A stretch of DNA of 14,585 bases from an archaeon CG07_land_8_20_14_0_80_38_8 (GTDB lineage Archaea; Nanobdellota; Nanobdellia; Tiddalikarchaeales; Tiddalikarchaeaceae): assembly GCA_002779595.1 (NCBI GenBank), contig PEWF01000035.1, forward strand, positions 1-14,585, read 5' to 3'. The notes below the pieces were generated by a model, which worked only from the letters and a program-made list of their open reading frames with translations, ran no database searches and had not been told where the DNA came from. Numbering within the stretch: position 1 is the stretch's first letter; the number at the start of each line of letters is the position of its first letter. Below are positions 5,766-14,585 of the stretch, piece after piece. The translations under genes were made by a program, and so were the position numbers.

Positions 5766-8700
5766 ATCGCAGGCAAAGCAGGTATACTCACTGCTTTTCT
5801 TATTATTAATAATTTCAATAGGTTTCAGCGTGCCGTTTGCAACAGGATTTTACAGGTTCACCAACTCCAAAGGTTATGTTAACTCATTAGGAGGCATAGG
5901 TGTTGAGGCTAAGAATATTGTGTTAACCTGCACCGGGGCTGGAGGTTACACTGCATCAACTCAGACAACTTCCACTGGATATTATGATTTCAGCAGTTAC
6001 GGAAACCAGTTCTTCTGCACTGACAACTGCGGAGTGACATGCAGAGTAAGCGCTTCAGATTCATTAATTATTGTGCCAAGCAACAGTTTCTCGTTCACAG
6101 TTAAAAACGGGGCTTATGAAGAAGTCGGGAAAACAGTGAACATGGTTTACAACGCTTACATAGGAAAGGAATGCTTCAACTTCAACCAGGTAAGCGGTTC
6201 AATAAAATCAAACGATGGCTTAATAGTAAAAAACCAGAACGTATTATTGTCATGCAATAACAAGAATTACACTGCAACCACTAATAATGAAGGCATTTTT
6301 AACTTCACCACCACTAATGACTTATTCGCGTGCGATGCAGAAAATAACTGCAATATAAACTGCACACTAACATCCGAGAATATTACCTTAATAAACAGCA
6401 GCTTCACTGCAAGGATTGAAGAGGTTGAAACCTCATGCAATGCAGGCAATACTCAGATAATTAATTATTACACCAGCGGAGTATCCAATGCCAATCTTGA
6501 CGTGGCAGGATTATTCGAACCAGACACTGCCAGTACTTACGGCCCAGTTTTCAGCTTCACATTCACGCCTTATGTAACAGTTAATGAGTGCAGGTTCAGC
6601 GAGACGAACAATGATTATTCGGGCATGACTAATGTTGTAAGCGGCTACGTAGGATTCGCACCATCGCAGGCAAGCCACACTTTTTACGTTGCATGCGACA
6701 CGCCGTTAACAACAGAAGACTCACTGCACACTGAATCAGCAACTTACAATTTTGATTTGCAGAAACCTGTAATCACGAACTTGGACAACAGTTCAGGAAG
6801 CATATTGGACAGCATTCCGGCGAATGTGACAATCACTTTGAACGAGGACAGCAAGTGCCAAGTTTCAGGCGCAGACACTGGCTACGATTACGGATTAACC
6901 AACTGCTCCAATAATTACAGCACTAATACTGCCTGCGAACTGCCTCCATTATTTGAAGGCATTAACAATTTTTACGTGAACTGCGTTGACGCTTACGGCA
7001 ATTACTACAACAGCACAGACAATGTCCAGGCAAGTTATGACATAGACACAGCAAATCCTGAATACGCAGTTGATTCAGAATCAGTAATGATAGGGCAGAA
7101 CAATCCATACACTATTAACTGGATATTATACGACGCGCACCCGTCACGCTACGAATACTATTACCAGCAAGTTTCAATGGAAAATAGTTCATGGATTAAT
7201 GCGCAATCAGTGCCTAAAACAGTGAATACTTTGAATCTTGGAATGTTCAATTACACACTAATCTTCAACGACACATTAGGGCATAAAAATTCGAGCACTG
7301 TAATAGTGGAAGTTACTGATTTGAACGCGCCAGTAATAACACTTATCTTGCCTGTGAATAATTCAGTAATCAAAAACCCAGTGATTATGAAAATCAGTTT
7401 AAGCGAGGAAATAACTAATTGCGCTGCAGAATATAATAATATTAACCACACAATGAACAAATTGCCCGGAGACGTGTTTAATTTAACAGATAATTTCACT
7501 GACGCGCTGCATAACGTGAAATTTTACTGCAATGACACTTACAATAATACAGGGTTTAACCAGATTTTCTTCACAGTTGACAATACGCCTCCTGAAATAA
7601 GCATTGACATTAATGATTCAATGCTTGAATACGCAGTTGACGCAGTTAACATTACACTGAACATTTCAGAACTTCACCTGGAAGAATGCTTATTGTATGC
7701 AGAATATCCTGACGAGTCATTACTGGCAGAAACCAATGATTTAAACATAGCATTCAATCCGGATGTTTTAACACAATTAGGAGTTTACACTATTGAAGTT
7801 TACTGCACTGACTTTGCAGGAAACTATAATTCAACAAGTAATTACTTCACAGTAAGCGACACTTCAAATCCAGTAGTAACGCTCTTATCTCCTGATAATG
7901 AATTATTGAACGGGACAGTATTGTTCAACTGCTTAGCAGTGAACCACTTATTAAATGATGCAACGCTTTACGGCAACTGGAGTGCTGGCTGGCATGCGGA
8001 CCAGACAATCCCTTTAAGCGGAGAGCAGGACTACGCAGCATTCACCAAGAACATAAGCACAGGATTTTATGAGTGGAATTGCTACGTGTGCGACACAAGC
8101 AGCAACTGCGCATTCGCTGCTGAAAACAAAACATTTGAAACTGACAATACGAATCCTGTAATAAACCTGACTATCAGCGATTCAATGGTTGAATATGGAA
8201 TGGACAATGTTAATGTGTCATACACTATTACTGAAGCCAATCCTGATTACTGCAGTTTTACTATTTACTACCCGAACAGCACATTATTAACAAGCCCTTT
8301 AAGCAATGAAATAATTTTAACGCCGTCAGAACTTACTGCTAAGGGAGATTATACTGCAATTGTTTACTGCAATGATGCTCTGAACAATTCAGCAAGCGCA
8401 ATTGATTACTTCAATGTGAATGACACGCTCCCTCCTGCTGTGACAATTGTCAGCCCAAATCAAGCATATTACACAAAAAATAATATATTATTCAACATCA
8501 CTCTTGACTCATTTGCTGAATGGTGCGGTTACTCTCTTGACGGATTCGAGAATATTACTCTAACTAATGAGTCATTATTCTCATGGCATTATGAGAATAA
8601 CAGCGTGCCTGAAGGATTTCATTACGCAGAATTTTACTGCAATGACACAAGCAATAATATGGGAATGAATAATAGTGTTTTCACAATTGAAACAACACCT

Positions 8701-11700
8701 CCAATCATAGAAAACGTGCTGCATTCTTACACAAGTAGTTCTGTTCTCGGATTGAACAATAATTTAACAATAAGCGCTGATGTTTTAGATGCACTTCCGG
8801 GAGTAAGCGAAGTATTATTCGACAGCCAGAAAGCACAATACAATATTGGCAGTATTTATTATTACAATCATACGTGCAGTGACACTAATCAGTACTGGAA
8901 TAATGAAATATTCGCGAATGACACTTTAGGCAATAATAATACTCTTTCAGGATTAGGATTTTCATGGTACTGCGACGTTTCGCCTCCAAGCATTACTGAC
9001 TGCTCATTCAATGCAAGCACTGCTTCAGACGGGGCAATCGTAAGATTAAACTGTGAAATTAACGAAGAAGGGTATGCAAGCATTGACACAGTATTATTCA
9101 GCACGAACTTAGGCGCCCTAACACCAAGCAATACTACTATAAATGATTATTATTACGACTTTCTTTGCAATAATTCAATAGCTGGCAATGTAATATTATT
9201 AAGCGCAGAAGCAAACGATACATTAGGCAATAATAATACTGTTTCTTTCAGCGATTCCTTCTTCTGCGACGCGTTCGGGCCTGAAATAAATAATGTCTCA
9301 AGCATTCCTGCTGAAGCGCCGAAAGGAAACAATACATGCATAAGCGCGAACGTGACTGATGAAATGCTTGACAAAGTATGGATTAACACGAGTCTGCAGG
9401 AATACGGCAACCCTGACACTGTTTACTCAATTTATTACTTATCAGATGACGGCATTGGATGCGATTTAACAGCAGGCGACAACATTTTCTCGCACAATTT
9501 AGTATTGGACAAGTACGGCTACTACAATATCAGCACTATTAACGCGAATGACACAGAATCGCAAATAACAGAAATAATATTGGGCAGCACTGTTTACTCA
9601 TATGACAATACTCCTCCTTTAATAGTAAGCACGCAAGTATTAGGCAGTTACCAGCTGAACAATGGAGAAAGCACTGTTTTAAGAGCAAGGGTGCAGGATT
9701 ACCCTAACGGCGTGGATAATGTATTGTTCAAAATTTCAGGCAATAATTACACTTACACTTCAAAAAGCGTTGACTTGTATGATTACGTAGTAAACTGCAA
9801 TAATGATTATGATTACAATTGGACTGACGTGTTCGCTTTTGACTCCTCAAATTATGCAAGCAATAAAACAGTGAATTACAATACTATAACCTGCGACACC
9901 CTTTACCCGATTGTTACTGAACCTTTTGTTGATGATTATGTTGTAACACAGGCAGAAGGACTGAACGTAACAACAACAGCGAGCGATTACCACTTGGATA
10001 ATGTGTGGGTTATGATTACATCACCAGCAGGAGTAGTGCATAATTATACACTTAACAGTTTAGGGGGCAATAATTTTGGAGTAATTGCCCTTCTGAATGA
10101 AACAGGTGTCTGGTTTGTGAATCAAACGTTTGCGAATGATACTTATAACCACGTTAATTCCTCAGGCAATGCAGCTCTTAACATTACTGTTGAAGCAATG
10201 GATGAACCTTTCATAGCCAATTGCGGCATTAACAATACTTTGCTGCAGAACGGCGGAAGCGCCAGAATGTCCTGCTTCGTGAATGATGATGAAGGCATTG
10301 ATACTGTATTGTTCGAATTGAACAATACGAATAATACAATTACAGACGTTAACAATCATGTTTATTACAAGGATTTTATTTGCGGAATCAGCCTGAACAT
10401 ACACTGGACTAACGTGTTCGTAAATGATACTGGAATTCCTGTAAATAGTTCAGCGCATCCTCTTGACTTAACATTATACTGCGACGTGGATAATCCAGTA
10501 ATCTCAAATTACGCTTCACCACCAAGCACGCTCACATTAGGAAGCAATTTGTTAATAAATGCGACAATCACTGACAATAATTTAGTAGTTAATCCAAGAG
10601 TGAGCATTACTTACTCGAATAATAGTTTTGCAGTTATTAATTTGAACAATTTAGGCGGAAACATTTACGGAACAAGCATTCCGCTGGCAAGCACAGGCAA
10701 TTACACTATCCACAATATGAGCGCGGAAGACGTAGTGGGCAATAATGTTGTGATGAACATTAACGAAAAAATTAACTCTGCTGACATTTTCCCGCCAGTC
10801 ATCAATATCCAGTCGCCTTTTAACGGCACTTATGACACGCATAATGTGAGTTTAATATTCACAGCGCAGGACCCTTACTTCAGCCAGTCATGGTACACTC
10901 TTAACAATGTAAATGCAACTAGTGCAGTAAGCAATTCAATACTAACACTCCCCGACGGCTTCTACGAATTAAGATTGTACGCGAACGACACATACAGTAA
11001 TACAGGCATGCGGGATGTTTCATTCACTGTTGATGCTGAGACGAGCGTGAAGGATTTAAGTATCAATAGTGTTAGTGTGCCGAGCAATGCATACCTGAAC
11101 GAGAACTTCACACTCTTGGTTAACATTACTAATGAGGGAGGCACTGACGCGTTAGGGGCTAATCTGACAATTTATGACAATTCCAACGTTGCCAGAAATG
11201 AACTAATAAACGTGCTTGAAGGGGAAACAATCATTTTCTCTTACAATATGAGCATAAGCGCTGCTGGCTCGCACAATATTACAGTCTACGTAGTGCCCCC
11301 TCCTGAAGAAACTGACAGAACTGACAATTCAGGCACTGATTTCATAACAATAAAATCATACATTGAAGACGTTAACGCTGTTATGAGCGCGCCAAAAATA
11401 GTAATGCCTGGCACTAATTTCACTGCAAAATTATACTTGTACAATAATGCAAATAAAACACTGGACTTAATAAGCAATTTAACAGTGCCCGCAGGATTCA
11501 CAATTCAGACAATAAATCCAGCATTCACAATCGTTCCAATAAGTGATTTCGCAGCCGGCGAATGGAATATTACAAGCGCAGCAACTCCTGAAAATTACAC
11601 TATCAGCACGAAGACATGGGTAAGCAATGAATCAACAATTTATAACATTGTCAATAATAAAATTGTGGAAGTTACTCCTCCTCACAGCCCATTATTCAGC

Positions 11701-13485
11701 GTTGACCTGACAATAATTCCTGCAACTTTCATCCTTGGGCAGAACAATATTGTAATAGCAGACATTTACAATTACGGCAATGAAACAGCAACTAACTCCA
11801 AAGTAACCCTTCACTTGTCAGGCAATCTTGAATTAGTCACTGGAGATTACACTTATTACATGGGCGACTTAGTGAACGGCACAAGCAATTCCACAACGTG
11901 GATTATTACACCGAATTCAACAATTGGAAGCTATGAAATCAGCGTATTCGCAGAGTATGACGGCGGAAGCGACGCGGACAATGAAACAATCACTCCAACT
12001 TACTTGCCTAATTTAACAACAAGCGACATAGTTTACAGCCACAATGTTGAGAATAATACTTTATTGGTTTACAATTTCACAGTATCCAATACAGGGATGG
12101 GCAATGCCACCAATGTTTACGCTTACTTATTGCTGGGCAATAACACCATCCCGGGCAAAATCAATGAAACATTCAATTTGAACGCAGGAGAGCAGAAATA
12201 CTTGTCCTTCAATTTCACACCAATCAATAATGGCAGTTCAAAATCATTCAAATTAGTGGTGGAGCATTCCAATTCAAGCTATTATTATGAAATAATTAAT
12301 ACTTATTCAGTATGGCTTGACATGATTGCGCCTGCTGACACTATTGTTAATGGCTATGCAACTGTTGACGGCGCAAACATTATTTACTGGACTCCTGTGG
12401 CTGATGCTTACAAATATTATGTTTACAAGGGCGTTAACGGGCAGACAGATTTCAATGTTAGCAACCCTAATGTTATAATAATGGCACCAACTCTTATCTG
12501 GCGGGATGACTATGTTGATTTGAACAAATGGTATTATTACCGCGTTGCAGCAGTTGATTACGCAGGCAATATCGGCAACCTCAGCGATTATGTAAAAATT
12601 ATTCCAATGGATTTCAAAACCCAGGAGGACGAACTGGAATACTTGCAGAGCCAGTTAAGCCAATACACTGCCGCTGCCGCTGTTCATGAGCAGGAGGAGC
12701 AGTTAACTGCGCAGGTAAACGGGGAAATCACTTCATTACTGAATGATATGCAGTTCTTTACAAGCGTGAGCGAATTATTAACTCCTGAACAGTACCAGAA
12801 AGTGCATAATATTATGACAGTCCTGCAAAATGCAAACAGCCAAACAACCCTTAACGACAGGAAAGCTTACCTGAACGAGGCAAAATATTTATTGCAGTCC
12901 CTCGGCGCTTATTCAACAGGCTTGGAAACGCACATTTACACTAACACAATCGGCAACTTGACAGTGAAAACAACAGAATCAGTAATCAGTGTTGAATTAA
13001 ATGACAAGAACCATAACAAGCATGACGTTGCAATAATTGTAATGAATCCTTCAAATAATATTCTTGAAAATATTACATTATACTTTGACGTGCCAAGCGA
13101 TGCAATATTAAGCAATGGTTTGATTAAGGAGAATAACCAGTTAATTTTCACAATTGATTCATTAAATCCTGGCGGGAATGCAACAATTACTTATTCATTC
13201 CTTTCCTATTCTGAATTTGCAAGCAATGGAGTGAATGCTTTAATGAAGACTATTATTCCTGCAAGCGGGCCAAGCTTAGTTACTGGCTTTGCAGGAAGCG
13301 TTTTTAACAAAACAAGCAATGAAGCATTCAATCCTGTTTATATTGGATTGGTGTGGCTTGCAGTATTAATCTTGAGCGTTTCCTACTTCCAGAAGAAAAA
13401 ATTAGTCAAAGTGTACTACAAAGTAAAGGACAACCTGTTCAAGAACGAGGAAGACGACATTATTGACATTAAGATTGAGAAATAA
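5755..13485 (+). CDS. Giant modular surface protein with CARDB and FN3-like domains and C-terminal membrane anchor
   Basis: A 2576-residue secreted, probably heavily glycosylated stalk or adhesin. Residues 1-31 are a signal peptide or N-terminal anchor (basic SSKSQAK, then LLFLLLIISIGFSV). Two Cys-containing transthyretin/CnaB-like beta domains follow (about 32-137 and 146-222). About 16 Ig-like modules of 80-110 residues occupy 223-1765, many opening with (D)NTPP or NP; the Cys-pair type ends in FYCNDT-like strands. Next come about four CARDB-like modules from 1767, 1873, 1980 and 2086; an FN3-like domain (2192-2283, IIYWTPVADAYKYYVYKG ... YYRVAAVD); a helical coiled-coil segment (2290-2390); a final beta domain (2393-2500); one membrane segment (about 2527-2548); and a short Lys/acidic cytosolic tail. 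N-x-S/T sequons are very abundant. All cysteines lie before about residue 1579. Domain labels are pattern-based; binding target unknown. Confidence 0.92.
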   Translation: MSSKSQAKQVYSLLFLLLIISIGFSVPFATGFYRFTNSKGYVNSLGGIGVEAKNIVLTCTGAGGYTASTQTTSTGYYDFSSYGNQFFCTDNCGVTCRVSASDSLIIVPSNSFSFTVKNGAYEEVGKTVNMVYNAYIGKECFNFNQVSGSIKSNDGLIVKNQNVLLSCNNKNYTATTNNEGIFNFTTTNDLFACDAENNCNINCTLTSENITLINSSFTARIEEVETSCNAGNTQIINYYTSGVSNANLDVAGLFEPDTASTYGPVFSFTFTPYVTVNECRFSETNNDYSGMTNVVSGYVGFAPSQASHTFYVACDTPLTTEDSLHTESATYNFDLQKPVITNLDNSSGSILDSIPANVTITLNEDSKCQVSGADTGYDYGLTNCSNNYSTNTACELPPLFEGINNFYVNCVDAYGNYYNSTDNVQASYDIDTANPEYAVDSESVMIGQNNPYTINWILYDAHPSRYEYYYQQVSMENSSWINAQSVPKTVNTLNLGMFNYTLIFNDTLGHKNSSTVIVEVTDLNAPVITLILPVNNSVIKNPVIMKISLSEEITNCAAEYNNINHTMNKLPGDVFNLTDNFTDALHNVKFYCNDTYNNTGFNQIFFTVDNTPPEISIDINDSMLEYAVDAVNITLNISELHLEECLLYAEYPDESLLAETNDLNIAFNPDVLTQLGVYTIEVYCTDFAGNYNSTSNYFTVSDTSNPVVTLLSPDNELLNGTVLFNCLAVNHLLNDATLYGNWSAGWHADQTIPLSGEQDYAAFTKNISTGFYEWNCYVCDTSSNCAFAAENKTFETDNTNPVINLTISDSMVEYGMDNVNVSYTITEANPDYCSFTIYYPNSTLLTSPLSNEIILTPSELTAKGDYTAIVYCNDALNNSASAIDYFNVNDTLPPAVTIVSPNQAYYTKNNILFNITLDSFAEWCGYSLDGFENITLTNESLFSWHYENNSVPEGFHYAEFYCNDTSNNMGMNNSVFTIETTPPIIENVLHSYTSSSVLGLNNNLTISADVLDALPGVSEVLFDSQKAQYNIGSIYYYNHTCSDTNQYWNNEIFANDTLGNNNTLSGLGFSWYCDVSPPSITDCSFNASTASDGAIVRLNCEINEEGYASIDTVLFSTNLGALTPSNTTINDYYYDFLCNNSIAGNVILLSAEANDTLGNNNTVSFSDSFFCDAFGPEINNVSSIPAEAPKGNNTCISANVTDEMLDKVWINTSLQEYGNPDTVYSIYYLSDDGIGCDLTAGDNIFSHNLVLDKYGYYNISTINANDTESQITEIILGSTVYSYDNTPPLIVSTQVLGSYQLNNGESTVLRARVQDYPNGVDNVLFKISGNNYTYTSKSVDLYDYVVNCNNDYDYNWTDVFAFDSSNYASNKTVNYNTITCDTLYPIVTEPFVDDYVVTQAEGLNVTTTASDYHLDNVWVMITSPAGVVHNYTLNSLGGNNFGVIALLNETGVWFVNQTFANDTYNHVNSSGNAALNITVEAMDEPFIANCGINNTLLQNGGSARMSCFVNDDEGIDTVLFELNNTNNTITDVNNHVYYKDFICGISLNIHWTNVFVNDTGIPVNSSAHPLDLTLYCDVDNPVISNYASPPSTLTLGSNLLINATITDNNLVVNPRVSITYSNNSFAVINLNNLGGNIYGTSIPLASTGNYTIHNMSAEDVVGNNVVMNINEKINSADIFPPVINIQSPFNGTYDTHNVSLIFTAQDPYFSQSWYTLNNVNATSAVSNSILTLPDGFYELRLYANDTYSNTGMRDVSFTVDAETSVKDLSINSVSVPSNAYLNENFTLLVNITNEGGTDALGANLTIYDNSNVARNELINVLEGETIIFSYNMSISAAGSHNITVYVVPPPEETDRTDNSGTDFITIKSYIEDVNAVMSAPKIVMPGTNFTAKLYLYNNANKTLDLISNLTVPAGFTIQTINPAFTIVPISDFAAGEWNITSAATPENYTISTKTWVSNESTIYNIVNNKIVEVTPPHSPLFSVDLTIIPATFILGQNNIVIADIYNYGNETATNSKVTLHLSGNLELVTGDYTYYMGDLVNGTSNSTTWIITPNSTIGSYEISVFAEYDGGSDADNETITPTYLPNLTTSDIVYSHNVENNTLLVYNFTVSNTGMGNATNVYAYLLLGNNTIPGKINETFNLNAGEQKYLSFNFTPINNGSSKSFKLVVEHSNSSYYYEIINTYSVWLDMIAPADTIVNGYATVDGANIIYWTPVADAYKYYVYKGVNGQTDFNVSNPNVIIMAPTLIWRDDYVDLNKWYYYRVAAVDYAGNIGNLSDYVKIIPMDFKTQEDELEYLQSQLSQYTAAAAVHEQEEQLTAQVNGEITSLLNDMQFFTSVSELLTPEQYQKVHNIMTVLQNANSQTTLNDRKAYLNEAKYLLQSLGAYSTGLETHIYTNTIGNLTVKTTESVISVELNDKNHNKHDVAIIVMNPSNNILENITLYFDVPSDAILSNGLIKENNQLIFTIDSLNPGGNATITYSFLSYSEFASNGVNALMKTIIPASGPSLVTGFAGSVFNKTSNEAFNPVYIGLVWLAVLILSVSYFQKKKLVKVYYKVKDNLFKNEEDDIIDIKIEK
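7579..8430 (+). repeat. Duplicated Ig-like modules with a 188-residue period in the giant gene
   Basis: The segment starting DNTPPEI (residue 609) recurs as DNTNPVI (residue 797). Shared landmarks are NDSMLEY/SDSMVEY, a strand ending EVYCTD/IVYCND, and an FTVSDT/FNVNDT linker. GACAATACG (7579 and 8143) and GATTCAATG (7615 and 8179) are both exactly 564 bases apart, so the two copies have kept register. An unrelated module with a WNCYVCDTSSNC motif lies between them. Confidence 0.75.
8686..10800 (+). repeat. Two interleaved Ig-like module families (X-X-Y-X-Y-X-Y) in the giant gene
   Basis: Seven modules of about 95-110 residues alternate. X modules, from residues 982, 1077, 1287 and 1485, carry G(V/I)D(T/N)VLF, a YYYDFLC-like strand, and most end at YCDV. 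Y modules, from 1176, 1385 and 1581, carry LDKVW/LDNVW or an equivalent and end in a NxSxxNDT-like strand. The first two X modules share an identical 18-base stretch, TTAGGCAATAATAATACT, at 8926-8943 and 9223-9240, 297 bases apart (99 codons). Confidence 0.75.
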
Positions 13486-13488
13486 CAA

Positions 13489-13519
13489 TTTTTTAAACAA
13501 TTAAGGAATATTCTTTTTT
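13489..13519 (+). terminator. T-tracts: possible terminator of the surface gene and/or promoter of the glycosyltransferase gene
   Basis: Two runs of six T (13489-13494 and 13514-13519) lie in the 38-base gap. Archaeal polymerase can stop at such U-tracts. The first run, TTTTTTAAAC, could also be a TATA box about 30 bases before ATG 13524. No Shine-Dalgarno sequence is well placed (AAGGA at 13503 is too far), so a leaderless start fits. Confidence 0.35.
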
Positions 13520-13523
13520 AAAC

Positions 13524-14585
13524 ATGGGGAGCGCCAAAATTGATTTTGAAATGTTATTCCTTTTTGCCTTAATATTATTGGGCATTTTTTTCAGATTATA
13601 TAATATTGGCACATTAGAGATTAACGGTGATGAGGAAATAATAGGCATAAGTGCAGTTAAATTAGTTCACTCCCATTCTTACGGCATTTTTGAAGGGTTC
13701 GGGAACAGTATTGATTCTTATGACCCGCGACTGTACCTGGCAGAGCACCCTCCTGTTGCAAGATTCATAATGGGCTTGCCCACATTGTTCATGAATAATA
13801 GTTTTGAAAAAATTATGTCAATAACCCCTGAAACTTATATTTACAATTACGCTGCAGTTACTGAATTTAGGGAAGTATTACTGCCTCTGCGCCTGATGAG
13901 CTTCACATTCGGAATACTGGCTATTATTATTATTTTCCTGTTTGCAAAGGATTTCTATTCGTTCAAAACCAGTCTGATAATTACTGCAACTGCGAGCTTG
14001 TCGTTTATATTAATAACTCTCAGCAGGCTAATTTTCATGGACATTTACGCAGTATTCTTCATAATGTCAACATTATATTTTTATTCAAAATACTGCAAAA
14101 AAGGCAGCATTTTATTCTTATTTCTTGCAATCATCTTTTTTGCACTTAGCATTGGTTCAAGAAATTACTCTCCACTGCCTTTGCTTGCAATACTTCCTTT
14201 GTATGAATTATTTTACAACAAGAACCGGAAAATGGCTTTCATTATTTTTTCAATGCTCGCTCTCGTAACTTTGTTTAATTTTCTGGTGATTTACCCTCCT
14301 GAAGTTTTCAATTACCTGCCTGATTCAGGCTCAAGGACAGAGAAACTCTTCGCAGAACCTGACATTATGCCTTTATTAACATTATTATCAGGCGAATCAT
14401 TAATAATCACTTCTCTTGCAATAATCTGCGCATTGACTCTTTTCCTGAAATTTGACAAAAAAAAGGATGAGATAAACATTCATTTTAATAAGTTTAGTCT
14501 TAAATTTTTGAAGCGTCTTAATCTGCTGCAGTTTGCTTTCTTATTATTCCTCGTATTCTTTTCTTTGACTGCTTATTACAGCGAG
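13524..14585 (+). CDS. PMT-like GT-C glycosyltransferase, N-terminal part
   Basis: The first 354 codons of a multi-pass membrane protein that continues past the window. After a first membrane helix (about 9-27) comes a loop with the acidic pair in NGDEEIIG (D36, E37), then AEHPPVARFIMG (73-84). This order of DE followed by HPP is the mark of GT-C enzymes of the protein O-mannosyltransferase/ArnT-like (GT39/GT83) group, which use a lipid-phosphate-linked sugar outside the membrane. Further hydrophobic segments lie near 119-140, 147-167, 172-188, 195-211, 216-231, 238-257, 290-308 and 335-352. SRLIFMDIYAVFF (167-179) matches the family's conserved helix with its Asp. The acceptor is unknown; position right after a Ser/Thr/Asn-rich surface protein suggests it glycosylates that protein or builds its glycan. 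ATG 13524 is the first usable start; Met 10 is a weaker choice. Confidence 0.8.
   Translation, partial: MGSAKIDFEMLFLFALILLGIFFRLYNIGTLEINGDEEIIGISAVKLVHSHSYGIFEGFGNSIDSYDPRLYLAEHPPVARFIMGLPTLFMNNSFEKIMSITPETYIYNYAAVTEFREVLLPLRLMSFTFGILAIIIIFLFAKDFYSFKTSLIITATASLSFILITLSRLIFMDIYAVFFIMSTLYFYSKYCKKGSILFLFLAIIFFALSIGSRNYSPLPLLAILPLYELFYNKNRKMAFIIFSMLALVTLFNFLVIYPPEVFNYLPDSGSRTEKLFAEPDIMPLLTLLSGESLIITSLAIICALTLFLKFDKKKDEINIHFNKFSLKFLKRLNLLQFAFLLFLVFFSLTAYYSE

Noticed and set aside
5468..5818. Minus-strand open frame of 116 codons across the end of the 515-aa gene
   Set aside because: Ser/Phe-rich shadow of Lys/Glu codons, spanning the junction of two well-supported plus-strand genes.
8686..10800. 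Periodic AAT-rich repeats as a possible CRISPR or other DNA-level array
   Set aside because: The repeats are degenerate, in frame, and explained by protein modules; there are no identical repeats with unique spacers.

Overview
The window is archaeal. It carries ribosomal proteins eL34 and eL14 and a Cbf5-type tRNA/rRNA pseudouridine synthase. Next to these are the C-terminus of a DUF106 (EMC3/YidC-like) membrane protein and an MJ0882-like methyltransferase. The Shine-Dalgarno sequences are of the GGTG type, and TATA-like boxes lie about 25-30 bases before several starts. The DNA is AT-rich, with AGA/AGG arginine codons and TTA leucine codons preferred. Genes are tightly packed, and the window ends in a huge Asn/Thr/Ser-rich surface protein. 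Together this fits a small-genome DPANN-type archaeon (Woesearchaeota/Pacearchaeota-like). Archaea is near certain; the phylum is inference.

Layout, all on the + strand. Bases 2-3139 hold a housekeeping block: DUF106 tail (cut by the window edge), rpl34e, rpl14e with a long lysine-rich tail, a small tail-anchored protein of unknown function, cbf5, an RsmC/MJ0882-like methyltransferase, and a 49-codon Trm112/UPF0434-like zinc ribbon. Neighbouring genes overlap or nearly touch, so most are probably co-transcribed. The order DUF106 - (cmk) - L34e - L14e - Cbf5 is a classic archaeal neighbourhood; cmk is missing here and an extra tail-anchored protein sits between L14e and Cbf5.

Bases 3141-14585 look like an accessory cell-surface block. 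It starts with a TATA-like box and contains a glycine-rich multi-pass membrane protein (332 aa), a soluble helical Lys/Glu-rich protein (515 aa), a 2576-aa secreted modular protein with a C-terminal membrane anchor, and the first 354 residues of a PMT-like GT-C glycosyltransferase that runs off the window. The first three share similar GGTG ribosome binding sites, and the second and third overlap by 11 bases. A plausible but unproven reading is one envelope system: the giant protein as stalk or adhesin, the two unknown proteins as membrane and cytosolic partners, and the glycosyltransferase as the enzyme that decorates it or makes its glycan.

No gene-free stretch exceeds 70 bases. I saw no rRNA, tRNA, CRISPR array, insertion sequence or attachment site. 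The minus strand appears to hold no real genes.
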